Part shown: positions 44,700 through 56,500 of the stretch, piece after piece
Position numbering within the stretch: the stretch's first letter is position 1
Layout of the letters: every line of letters starts with the position of its first letter
Source: Tetraselmis striata
Lineage: Eukaryota > Chlorophyta > Chlorodendrophyceae > Chlorodendrales > Chlorodendraceae
Length of the DNA: 64,000 nt
Assembly (NCBI GenBank): GCA_006384855.1
Contig: VCJN01001600.1
Location: forward strand, 1-64,000
Direction of reading: 5' to 3'
Made by a program: the position numbers and the translations under genes
The notes under the pieces: model-generated
Databases searched by the model: none
The model's input: only the letters and a program-made list of their open reading frames with translations
What the model was told of the DNA's origin: nothing

Positions 44700-47600
44700 G
44701 TGCCGACACTAACCGGTGCTTTGTGGCCTCAGTCCGCGGAACGGCACCAAGCACCCATCCGGACGAGCCGCGGAATGTTGGGGCGTGTCCGCTCTGTCGA
44801 AACGAGTCTTGCCCACATGCGCGTTCCCTTGCCATGCTTTGTGAAGGCTCCGGTGTAGGGCGTTTGGTACATTGGTTTCGGAGCTATCTGGCTTTTAGGG
44901 GACACCCCACGGAACGGCTCCAAGCGGCCATCCGGACGAGGTAGTGCGGCATCTTGTATAGAGGCTTGCCCACATGTGTGTCCCCTTGGCTCCGTTATAT
45001 GCCCGTGCTTGGGGCGCATAGGCATGGGTCAGTGCAATTTACGGGCCCCACTCCGCGGAACGGCACCAGGCACCCATCCGAACAAGCCACGACATGTTGG
45101 AGCGTGTCCGCTTCGTCGAAAAGATGCTTGCCCATATGCGTGTTCCCTTGCCACGCTTTGTGAAGGCTCCGGTATAGTGCCGCGGTTTTGTAAATTGGTT
45201 TCGGATATATATGGCTTTTAGAGGACACCCCGTGGGACGGCCCAAAGCGGCCATCCGGACGAGGTGTGGCATGTTGCATAGTGTTTGTCTCGTCCGGTAT
45301 ATCCTTGCCCATATGCGCGTCCCCTTGCCACGCTTTGAAGGCTCGACCGGTATATAGCGCGTGAAGCTCTTGGGACGCATAGGTATGTTGGGCGCTATAC
45401 AGTTTATAGCTCCACTCTGAGGAACGGCACCATGCATCCATCCGGACGAGCCGCAGCATGCTGGCTGGTGTCCGCTACTTCGTCGAAAAGATGCTTGCTT
45501 ATGTGCGCGTTGCCTTGCCTCGTTTTGAGACGGCTCCGGTATTGCAGCGCGTGCCGCGCTTTGGTATATTGGTTTCGATGCAATATGGCTTTTAGGGGAC
45601 ACCATGGGGAACGGCATCAAGCAATCATCCGGACGAGTCGCGGCATGTTACATCGCGTTCGTCTCGTCTAAAACATGCGTGCCCATATGCGCGACCCCTT
45701 CGCTCGCTTTGTGAACGCTCCGGTATAGCCCGCGTTCCGTGCATGTGTCACATTGTTATGTCCGTTAAACGGTTCTTGGTGCTACACGTTCAACGGCTCC
45801 AAGCCGGCATCCGGACGATATGCAATACAGTGTTTGCTTCGTCCAGTAGATGCTTGCCCATATGCGCGTCGTCCCCTTGAAGCGCTTTGAAGGTTCCGGT
45901 ATATGGCGCGTGCCGTGCTTGTGGTCTATATACAGGTATGTATGGCCGTCACGCGGTTTACAGCGCGGACTAGCGGAACGGCGCCAACTGATAATCGGGA
46001 CGAATCGCGGCTCGTTGGAACGTGTCCGCTTCCTCAGAAAAAAACAATGAGAAGACGCTTGCTTATATGCACGCCCCCACGCCGCGCTTATTGACGGCTC
46101 CGGTATAGGGCGTGCCGTGCTTGAGGCCCATATGTCGATATAGGCGCCATGCGGTTTCCGGGGTCAACCAGCACAATGGTGCCAAGCATTCATCCAGACG
46201 AGCCGCGGCATGCTCGAGCGTGTGTGCCTCATTCAATAGATGCCTGCTCATATGCTCGCCCCCTGAACACGCTTTGAAGACTCCGGCATAGCGCGTGGCG
46301 TGCTTGCGGCCCATATATATGTATAGGCACCATGCAGGTTTCGGCGCCAACTAGCGGAACCGCACCGAGCGGTCATCCGGACGCGCACGAGCCGCGACAT
46401 GTTGGAGCGTGTTTGCATCGTCCAATCGATGTTTGGCTCGTATGCGCATCCCCTTGCCGCGCTTTATGACGGCTTCTGTTTAGCGCGGGCCGTGCTTGAG
46501 GCCCATGTGTATTTAGGTATGGGCGCCATGCGAGTTACGGCGCAAAACCGCGGAACTTCACCAAGCGGTCATCCGGGCGAAGGCGCGGCATGCTGAGGCG
46601 TGTCCGCTTCGTGAAATAATGTTTGACGATATGCGCGTTCCTTGGCAGCGATTTGTGAATGCTCCGGTAAAGCGCGTGCAACGGTTTGGTAGATTGGTTT
46701 CGGAGCTACAAGGTTTTGGGGGGATGGACACCATTCAGAACGGCACCAAGCGGTCGTCCGGACGAGTCGCTGCATGTTGCATCGAGTTTGCCTGGTCCAA
46801 GACATGCTTGCTGGTCCAACATATGCATCCGTGATCCCTTTGCGCGTTTTACGAATGCTTTGGCTTAGCGAGTGCCGTGCACTGGCCACAATGTTATGGC
46901 CGCTAAACGGTGTATGGCGCCACATGTGGAGCGGCTCCAAGCGGCCATCCGGACGAGGTGCGGCATGTTGCACAGTGTTTATACCGTCCAGTAGATGCTT
47001 GCCCATATGCGCATCCCCTTGACACTTTATGACGGCTCCGGTATATTCGTACCGTCCTTGAGGCCCATACATAGGTACGGGCGCCATGCGGTTTACGGCA
47101 CCAACAAGCAACGGTACGGCGCCAAGCAGTCATCTGGAAGCGAACGAGCCGTGGCACGTTGGATCGTATTTGCCTCGTCCAATAGATGCTTGACTATATG
47201 CGCGTTCCATTGCATGGCTGTGTGACTGCTGCCGTTTAGCGTGTGCCGTGCTTGAGGCGCACATTAGGGTTAAGGCGCCAAACCGTGGAATGGCACCAAG
47301 CGATCATCCGGTCGAGCCGCGGCATGCTGGGGCGTGTCCGCTTCGTGGAAAAGGTGCTTGACCATATGCGCGTTCCTTGGCCTCGATTTGTGAAGACTCC
47401 GGTATAGTCCGTGCCGCGGTTTGGTAGATTTATTTCGGAGCTATGTGATTGGTTTCGGAGCTTCATGATGTTTTGAAGACACCATGCGGGACCGCTTTAA
47501 GTGGTCATCGGGGCGAGCCACAGCATGTTGGATCATGTCCGCGCCACCCAATAGATGCTTGCTCATATGCGCAATCCCTTGGCGCGATTTGTGACGGCTC

Positions 47601-50600
47601 CGGTGAAGCGCGGGCCTTCCTACCGGCATCATGCGATTGACGACGCCAACCAGCCGAACGGCACCAAGCGGTCATCCGGACGCGCACGAGCCGCGACATG
47701 TTGGAGCGTGTTTGAATCATCCAATCGATGTTTGGCTCGTATGATCGTTCCCTTGCCACGCTTTATAATGGCTCCGGTGTAGCGCGTCCCGTGCTTGAGG
47801 CCTATATGAAATTACACAGGTGTGGGCGCGATGTGGAATGCGGCGCCGCATCTATCGCGGGACGCTACCAAGCTGGTATCCGGGCGAGCCCCGGCATGTT
47901 GGATCGTGTCCGTTCCGTCGAAAAGTTGTTTGCCCATATGTGCGCCCCCTTCCTCGCGTTATCTGTTGGCTGGGTATAGCGCGTGCCGTGCTTAAGGCCC
48001 CTGTGTATTTAGGTATGGGCGCCATGCGGGTTAAGACGCAAAACCGTGGAACTTCACTACCAAGCGGTCATCCGGGCGAGCTGTGGCATGATTCGGCGTA
48101 TCCGCTTCATGAAAAATGTTTGATGATATGCGCGTTCCTTTGCCGCGATTTGTGAAGGCTCCGGTATGGCGCGTGCAACGGTTTGGTAGACTGGTTTCGG
48201 AGCTACATGGCTTTTGGATGACACCATTCAGGACGGTACCAAGCGGTCGTCCGGACGAGCCGTGGCATGTTGCATCACGTTTGCCTTCTCCAACACATGC
48301 TTGCTAATATGCGCGATTTACGAATGCTCTGGCTAAGCGAGTGCCGTGCATGGGCCACAGTGTTGTGGCCGCTAAACGGTGTATGGCGCCACATGTGGAA
48401 CGGCTCCAAGCGGTCATCTGGTCGAGGTGCGACATATTGCACAGTGTTTATACCGTCCAGTAGATGCTTGCCCATAAGCTCATCCCCTTGACACTATTTG
48501 TGAAGGCTCCGGTATAGTCGGTGCCGCGGTTTGGTAGATTGGTTTCGGAGCTATGTGATTGGTTTCGGAGCTGCATGATTTTTGGGGGACGCCATGCAGG
48601 ACGGCTCTAAGTGGTCATCGGGGCGAGCCGCGGCATGTTGGATCGTGTCCGCGCCGCCCAATAGATGCTTGATCATATGCGCATTCCCTTGGCGCGATAT
48701 GTGGCGGCGCCGGTGTTGCGCGGGCCTTCCTATCGGCACCATGCGGTTTACGACGCCAACCAGCGGAACGGCGCCAAGCGGTCATCCGGACGCGCGCGAG
48801 CCGCGACATGCTGGAGCGTGTTTGCATCGTCCATTCGATGTTTGGTTCGATGATAGTTCCCTTGCCCCGCGTTATGCCGACTCCGGTATAGCGCGTCCCG
48901 TGCTTGAGGCCCATATACAATTCTACAAGTGTGGGCGCAATGTGGGATGCGGTGCCACATCTCGGCACGTGCGGCACCAAGCCGGTATTCGGGCGAGCCC
49001 CGGCATGCTGGATCGTGTCCGCTCCTCGTTTGCTCATATGTGCGCCCCCTTCCCCGCGCTATCTGACGGCTCGGGTATAGCGCGTGCCGTAGTGTTTGAG
49101 GCCCATGCATATTATGTATTTAGGTATTTGTAAGGCGCCAAACCGTGGAACGGCACCAAGCGATCATCCGGTCGAGCCGCGGCATGCTGGGGCGTGTCCG
49201 CTCCGTCAAAAAGACGCTTGACAATATGCGTGTTCTTTGGCCGCGATTTGCGAAGGCTCCGGTAAAGCGCGTGTGCAACGGTTTGGTAGATTGGTTTCGG
49301 AGCTACAAGGTTTTGGGGGGATGGACGCCTTTCAGAACGGCACCAAGCGGTCATCCGGACGAGCCGCTGCATGTTGCATCGCGTTTGCCTGGACCAACAC
49401 ATGCTTGCTCATATGCGTGACCCCTTTGTGCGCTTTGCGAATGCTCTAGCTTAGCGAGGGCCGTGAAAGGGCCACGGTGTTATGGCCGCTAAACGGTGTA
49501 TGGCGCCACACGTGGAACGGCTCCAAGCGGTCATCCGGACGAGGTGCGGCATGTTGCACAGTGTTTATACCGTCCCGTAGATGCTTGCCCATATGCGCAT
49601 CCCCTTGACACTATTTGTGACGGTTCCGATATTTTCGTACCGTCCTCGAGGCCCATAAATAGATAGGCATGGGCGCAATGCGGTTTATGTCTTTATGGCA
49701 CCAACTAGCAACGGTACGGCGCCAAGCGGTTATCCGGAAGCGCACGAGCCGTGGCACGTTGGGTCGCATTTGCCTCGTCCAATAGATGCTTGACTATATG
49801 CGCGTTCCATTGCATGGCTGTGTGACTGCTGCCGTTTATTAGCGTGTGCCGTGCGTGGGGCGCATATGATATATACGTCTTGACATCATGCGGTTTAAGC
49901 CGCCAACAAGCGGAGCGGCACCAAGCGGTCTTCCGGATGAGCCGCGGCATATTGGATCGTGTCCGCTCTGTCCGATTAATGCTTGCTCATATGTGCGCCC
50001 CCTTCCCCGCGCCTTGCGACGGCTCCGGTATAGCGCGTGCCGTGCTTGAGGCCCATATGTAGTTATGGGCGCGATGTAGAATATGGCGCCAACAAGCGGG
50101 ACGGCCCAAGCGGTCATCGGGGCGAGCCGCAGCAAATTGGATCGTGTCCGCTCCGTCGAAAGGGTGCCTGTCCTTATGCGAGTACCCTTGGCACGCTTAG
50201 TGACGGCTCCGGTATAGCGCGTGCCGTGCTTGAGGCCCATTAGTAGGTATGGGCGTCGTGCGGTTTACGGCGCCAAGCAGCGGAACGGCGCCAGGCGGCC
50301 ATCCGGACACGCACGAGCCGTGGCATGTTGGACCGTGTTTGCCTAGTCTAATAGATGGTTGTCTCATATGCGCGTTCCATCGCCGCGCTTAGTGACTGCT
50401 GCCGTATAGCGCGTGTCGTGCCTGATGAGGCGCGTACATACATGTACATGCACCATGCGGGTTAAGGCGCCAAACCGAAGAACAGCACCAAACGGTCACC
50501 CGAGCGAGTTGCGTAATGCTGGGGCGTGTCCGCTTCGTCGAAAAGATGCTTGACCATATGCGCGTTCCTTGGCCGCGATTTGTAAAGGCTCCGGTATAGT

Positions 50601-51266
50601 CCGTGTTGCGGTTTAGTAGATTGGTTTCGGAGCTATGTGACTGGTTTCGAAGCTACATTTGATTTTGGGAACGCCATGCGGGACGGCTCTAAGTGGTCAT
50701 CGGGGCGAGCCGCGGCATGTTGGATCGTGTCCGCGCCGCCCAATAGATGCTTGATCATATGCGCGTTCCCTTGGCGCGATTTGTGGCGGCTCCGGTGTAG
50801 CGTGGGCCTTCCTAGTAACGGCACCATGCGATTGATGACGCCAACCAGCGGAACAGCGCCACGCGATCATCCGGACGCGCATGATCCGGACGCGCATAAC
50901 ACCACCCGCAGCGTGGTCTAAGCGCATGCTTGCCCCCTCAATAACAGTTTCACGACTACCCCGGCAGTACGTGCACATTTCCGCGCGCATGTTGTAACAC
51001 GTGTCACCCATGATAAAAGGGGAGGAGCCGAAATGACGACGGGGTCGACGCGACGGGACGCAAGTAGCTCTCATTATGCTCAGGCGTGGCATGCGTATGA
51101 GCGGCGCCTTCCCCAAGGTAACGAGCCGCGGCATGTTGGAGCGTGTTTGCATCGATCGTCCAATCGATGTTTGGCTCATATGCGCGTTCCCTTGCCGGCT
51201 CCGGTATATATAGATAGCGCGAGCCGTGCTTGAGGCCCATATAAAATTATATAGGTGTGGGCGCAG
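44700..51266 (+). repeat. Satellite array, about 185-bp monomer with higher-order structure
   Basis: At least 34 head-to-tail monomers are seen. The anchor ggaacggc or a close variant recurs from 44738 to 50848 at intervals averaging 185 bases (range about 145-205). The conserved core runs catccggacgagccgcggca, then gcgtgtccgc, tgcttgcccatatgcgcg, ggctccggtatagcgcgtgc. Monomer subtypes differ in the following 60 bases. One has cttgaggcccatatg, another ggtttggtagattggtttcg, another ggccgctaaacggtgtatgg. The first two alternate in 44.8-45.7 kb. Further right, larger units recur: the double ttggtttcggagct subtype is at 47423, 48530 and 50610. About 230 bases at 50.88-51.11 kb are not satellite. 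Frames across monomers are not conserved, so it is not coding. Confidence 0.93.
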
Positions 51267-51900
51267 ATTGAAATTCAAATTGATTACAAGATGCTAGTAT
51301 GCTGCTCTCCACCGCCCGGACTGAGTTGCTCTTCGGGCCTGCCAGCATCTCTGACCGTATTAGGGAACACATACAGTGTGATTACAGCTCTAGCTTCCGG
51401 ACATCCTCTTTCGTTTCCAAGCCCCGCCTCCTTTCATGATGACGTGATAAATATCTGTGTTTTTCCCGGATAACTACGGGTAGTCGCCAGTACGATCGAC
51501 TACCGCTAATTGGCAGTACGGGGATTACGAATGCAGTACTCGCCCCGCCTCCAAAAACGTTTTCCTGTACATTGGTAATGCACCGGCACCGCGCAATCTT
51601 CGGTCGTCGTGCGTCTTGGCTCCACCTGCCGCCATCGCTGAAAATATCCCGCGGGTCGCAGCGCTGATCGCCCCACCGTGCCGGCTGTGGCGGTCCGCCG
51701 GCCTCGGCCGCGGTCCGCCGATCCTGCCTCCATCTCGCCCGCCTGAGCTCTTGCGGTAGGATCCCCGAGGGGATCTGGAGGGGGAAAGGCGGGCACAAAC
51801 CCCCCCCCCCCCCCCCCCCCCCCCCCTCCCCGCGGTCCGCATGTCGTCGCTCCGTGGTCGGTAGGCCGGTCCTGCTCGCACGCGCGCCGCTCGCCTCCGC
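51267..51900 (+). repeat. Array-flanking block repeat, copy 2
   Basis: Second copy of the block at 43287-43915, following the right end of the satellite. It has a C run of about 26 (about 51800-51826) where copy 1 has a short C-rich stretch broken by other bases. Confidence 0.85.
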
Positions 51901-51989
51901 AGCGAGCATGCATTTTCGCATGGACTCGGCGACATGTCAATGTCAATTGTCTCAATTACATTGAGAGGCACAGGTTGGGATGCCGCCCA

Positions 51990-53061
51990 ACACCGTCATT
52001 TCTTTTGTGTAAGTCGATCTTGTCGACTTGCTTGGCTGGCTTATTGTTAGCACCCACTTTAACTTTGAACTGTTCTTTGTCTTGTTCGGACGCATGGCGC
52101 GCGGCATTCATAAATTGAGTGGCCTTTTTTGCCGCATTTGGCGCACTCACCAGAGAAGCGACTCTTTTTTGGTGGGCGACTAGGCAAGCTGTCCTCAACA
52201 GTAGGGCGACTCGGGGCAGAGCTGGTCGACGCTCCGTTGTTGCGCGACCACGGGTTTGGGAAGGTCGGCATGTGACGACGACCCGAATACTCCTTGTAGT
52301 GACGCTTGTGGACCTTGATGTGGCGTGCTTCTTCTTGGCGCTCTCGACAGCGAGGCGGTGCTCCTCGTCAATAGCCGAGAGATCCCTGAAAATCACTTCG
52401 TGAGTCGAGACAGTCTTGTTGGAGTGGTTAGCCATCTTCTGTACCTCGGCTCTCTCGTGCTTGTGAACTGCCTGCAAAATACGCTTCACTTGCAAGTACT
52501 CAGGCACAGCGAAAGGTTTATGCAACAAAGCAACTGCAGCTTGTAGCTTGCGCCGCAAGTCGACACAGCATGTAGCCATATTGGGGTCGCTCGGCTTGGC
52601 GCAGATGTCATGCACGTAGTCTCCGACGGCTGTTTGAATGCCGTTGGGGAAAGCTGCCTTGAAGAAAGCTTGCTTCCAGTCGTGATAGCTGGCGAAGTAC
52701 GTCAGACCTCGCAGTCCATGACAATGTGAACATGGAGCTCATGGCTGTTGAGCACCAGCTGGAGGATGTGAGGCGCGATATATAGAATCGGGCTTGAACT
52801 GTCGACCGAGCCATGCTTTCATGTCAGGAACCCGAAGCTTGTTTAGGTCGGGAATCTCCTTGTCGACGTTTTCCAGAAAGGCCTTGACTGCCGGGAAGTC
52901 GTGAATGTCAGCAAGCTTGTGAGAGATGTTATGGGTTGGCGCCACAACGCGGGCTTCCCGCATCTTCTTCTCGACAATTTGATGCAAAGATTGTTCGGCA
53001 GGTGGACCACCGGGAGGGTAACCGGCCTGTCGGGCGCTCCGGTGAGATGCCATGGCGACAC
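51990..53061 (-). mobile_element. Gag remnant of an LTR-retrotransposon-like element
   Basis: Minus-strand pieces form a gag-like region with helical parts and a CCHC zinc knuckle (CAKCGKKGHSIYEC). It is broken by a few changes and cut off at the satellite-side end. No pol section or terminal repeats are seen, so only a fossil fragment remains. Its fold and knuckle suggest a Ty3- or Copia-like source, but the family cannot be fixed. Confidence 0.6.
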
Positions 53062-53530
53062 GCGGCCCGGATAAAGGGCAAAGGTTTCAGAATCGCTACC
53101 GGGGATCGGTAGGACCAGCGAAACCGCGAATGTAACGTCACGCGTGTGAGAGCATGTCGTTGTGGGTCAGCATGTGGGGCTGGACCGTAACATGAAGCCG
53201 AAACCAGTGTTAGCCGAAACCTGCGACGCCGATATTATGGCCAAGTGCATGTACTTGTACTCGTACAGTCATATTGTTGTGCCGACATTTCTCGCGTGTT
53301 ATTACTAATACGGCCAAGACTAGGTGCCAGTAATATATTCCTTGTAACATACGGTACGCGGCACAAGTCCTTAATTATCATGATACTAGCTTCATGTCCG
53401 CGGTACCGAGTCATATTGGTACATGATAGATGTGCAATGCCATCGGCATATTGTAAGATAAATTACATTCTGCAATCAATTCAATTCGCCAAACGCTACG
53501 AGTAGAGCCATGTTTCACCAAGTACTGCTA
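53062..53530. other. Intergenic, no feature recognised
   Basis: AT-richer DNA between the gag remnant and the old DIRS-order element. It may hold the unrecognised B2 end of that element. Confidence 0.4.
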
Positions 53531-56500
53531 AGAGTACTTACACATAGAGTGCCGGTGCTTAGGGATGGGCCCCAACAGATGAAGGTGTACGGAGAGTACT
53601 CGGTAGTCCGTGCGCTACGACGCAGGGGTCGTGCGCAATACTATACACTGAGAACTTAAAACCTCTAGATGTCTCCATATGACGATTTACCCGTAGGCAC
53701 GTTTGCCAGAGAGAGAGCTAAAGGCGGCACAGACTAGCGTCGGGGCCCGGCTTGGACTAGCCAGCCGAAGAACCGCCAGGCCGCCGGAGTAGGGCGCATC
53801 GTAGTGTCGATGTACTGCCCGGCAAGAACCTCGTTGTTCTTGCTCCAACCCTCCATTTGCTTGATGGTCGGGAGAGTTGCGGCGAGAGACTTCGCTGCGG
53901 ACGCCGCATCTTTACGTAGGCTGTGCGATGACCACTTGAATCCGAGATGGGGAGAGGCAGCCGTCAATGCGTAGGCGGCGTCCTGCAGCCATTCGGTGGA
54001 GTGCGTGGCGGCTGCGGTCCAGAATTCGGACCCCTCCAGCGGCTAGACGCTCCAAAAGGCGTCCGGTGGACCGCAGCTGAAATACTGTTGATAGTAGGCC
54101 TGTCGAGAGGCAACGTACCACTCCAGGGTTCCGGGAAATCGCTCAGGGGGAGCTGCATCAAGGGTTTACGGAAACTCTGGTGCGGTGGTCGCCGTTCGCT
54201 ATCCGGACGTACATGATGATTTGGTCCGTAGCGCGGTGGACAACCAAGTCGACGGTTTCGCAACTAGTGCTGGACTCGGCCCGGCAAAAACACACGCAGT
54301 TGGTAACCGTAGCCAACGCGCCCCGGAAACCGCGGATATCCGCGATAAATTCCGCCCGCCACTGCAGGGTGCGGGGTAGGGAGATGGTTGCGTGGAAGAT
54401 GTCGCCGATCACCGGTGCCGGTAGTGCCACGCGTACGTCCTCCTCTGCAATGCGCTGTAGTTGGAGCTCGCAGTGCGCGTCGGCGAGGAGCTCGCCTAGC
54501 ACCATGGGCTGCCGTTGATGGTTGCGGAAGGACTTGTTGATGGCGCATAAGTACTGCTATAGCGACTCCGCCGCGACAGTGCCTTGGAGGCCGAGCCATG
54601 ACGTGTACCGGATAATGGTGCCCGGCGTGGCGTCGAGCGCGCGGATGCCCTCCTCATTGCAAAAAGCGACGAACGTGCGCATGATGCCGCTGCCGCAGTA
54701 GTTGTAAGTGCGCGGCGCGAGCGAGCCCATCAACATGTCGAGCGCCGCGGTACCCATACGGTCGGTGTCGAGCATGTCGCGGAGGTCACAAAGTCATGGT
54801 CGCAGTCCGTGGGGATTTTGTGGAGTGGTATACGAGTCTGTAGCGTGGCGCACGCCGGCAGCGTACGGGTACCGTGCGCTCGTGAATGACGCGCGCTCCG
54901 CCCGCGCTCAGACGAGGCGGGGAGGCCAAAACCAGGCCGGAGTGGCAGCCGAAAGGCCGCCACGCTCAAGGCGGGTCGTCCGACTCCCGCGCGCGCCCCG
55001 AGCCAGCCGGGGACGAAGAGGTCGCGGATAGGTGTGTAGACGATCGTCTCGTCGGAGAGCTCTAGCAGTTGTTGGTACCAGTGACAGCCCGGGCAATGTG
55101 GCACGATGACCGTCACGGCGGAACCCGATTGGCGTAGCTTGGGGACCAGGTCGTCAAGCCGCGGCCAGGGAGGACTGCAATAAGTGCGTTTCATGCGCCG
55201 GAAAACGTCCGGCAAACGGAGAGTCCACCGCCTCGGAACGCGGGTCGCGCCAACGAGGATTGTAGCGGGATAGCTGTGCGTTCTCCATCGAGGGGAATCT
55301 GCCGACTGTGTGCGGTCCCCTGATGCGCTGCAGGTAGGATAAAATGCGGGGGTTGAGCAGTCAGTCGTCGTAGTCGACCTCGCGGCGGAGTCGGTCGGCC
55401 CATACGTTGGCCGCAAATGGGATGTACATGGGTCGGATGCTGATGTCGTGCATGTCTAGGAGGTGCCGCAATCGCCGCAGCTCCTCCGTCCATCATGACC
55501 GGAGACCGCAAGGTCATCGAGATCAAGGCCGCCACAACCGCGGTGTTGTCCTCGTGCAATAGTACCCGCCGTCCGCGCAGCTGTGACAGGAAGGATTCGA
55601 CTGCAAAACGTACCGCCCGCAATTCCTTCCACGTGATGCGTTGCTTGCGGTCGGAATCGTACCAGGAACCGCGCGCTTGGTACGAGGGATTGTTGTTGAG
55701 TATACTGCTCCCTATCCGTGGCCGCCGGAGTCCACGTGGAGGTACGCTGATTCGATTGGCTTGAAGATCGAGCGGCCATTGTGCTGTGCCACTCTAGACG
55801 TCCACCACTCCAGGTCGCGCTTCAACTCATGCGCCAGTTCCACTCTCCCCTCCCATCCTGGCCGAGTGATTAGCACCCAGTGCAGCTCTTGCTGGAGGAA
55901 ATGTGCGGGCGCTATCGCGAGGTAGAGGAACTGTGGCTTCCCCGCGAAGGATGCCGGTTGATGGGCGGGCAGGTAGCGGCGGTCGCAGGCGGCGAGACCG
56001 AGGAAGCCGTTGGCAATTCGGGCGATCGTCGCTAGTATCTCCACCGACGCGCGGAATTCGCCACGTCCGAGGTCCACCTCCAAGTCGGGGTGCTCGCCCA
56101 CATACATGCGTAGGCTCCCAATGTTCCTTCTTGGGTTTGCGGATCAGGCCGAGGCGGTCGAGTAGGTCGTCGATGCGGGTCCGCAGGGCGCAGGCCGCCT
56201 CCCGCGAGTCCGCTAGAAATAGGGAGTCGTCGATGTAGGGAGGTATGCGCTCCCCTCTCCATCGGGTGTTCCGGAGAAAGCGCCGGGTGGCTGGGCTTGC
56301 GCGCCGGCAGGCTTGATGCCGGCGAGATGGTCGCGGGAGGGGCGCGGAGGTAGTAGTCGTCCGTGAAGGCGCCCATGAGCTTGCAAAAGTAGTAGGCGGA
56401 CCCGGACCACCTCATCAGGAGGCACGCTAGCCTCCAAAGCTCCCCGCGGTAGTTCACCGTGAAGTAGTTACGGTCCTCCCCCCGAATATGCCGAGGGCGC

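Noticed and set aside
44700-51266. CRISPR-like array
   Set aside because: Repeats are head-to-tail monomers of about 185 bases with no unique spacers, in a eukaryotic setting.
42481-51278. Many 60-190-codon frames in the satellite
   Set aside because: The frame shifts from monomer to monomer because monomer length varies and is not a multiple of three. Frames are open on both strands, so coding is unlikely.
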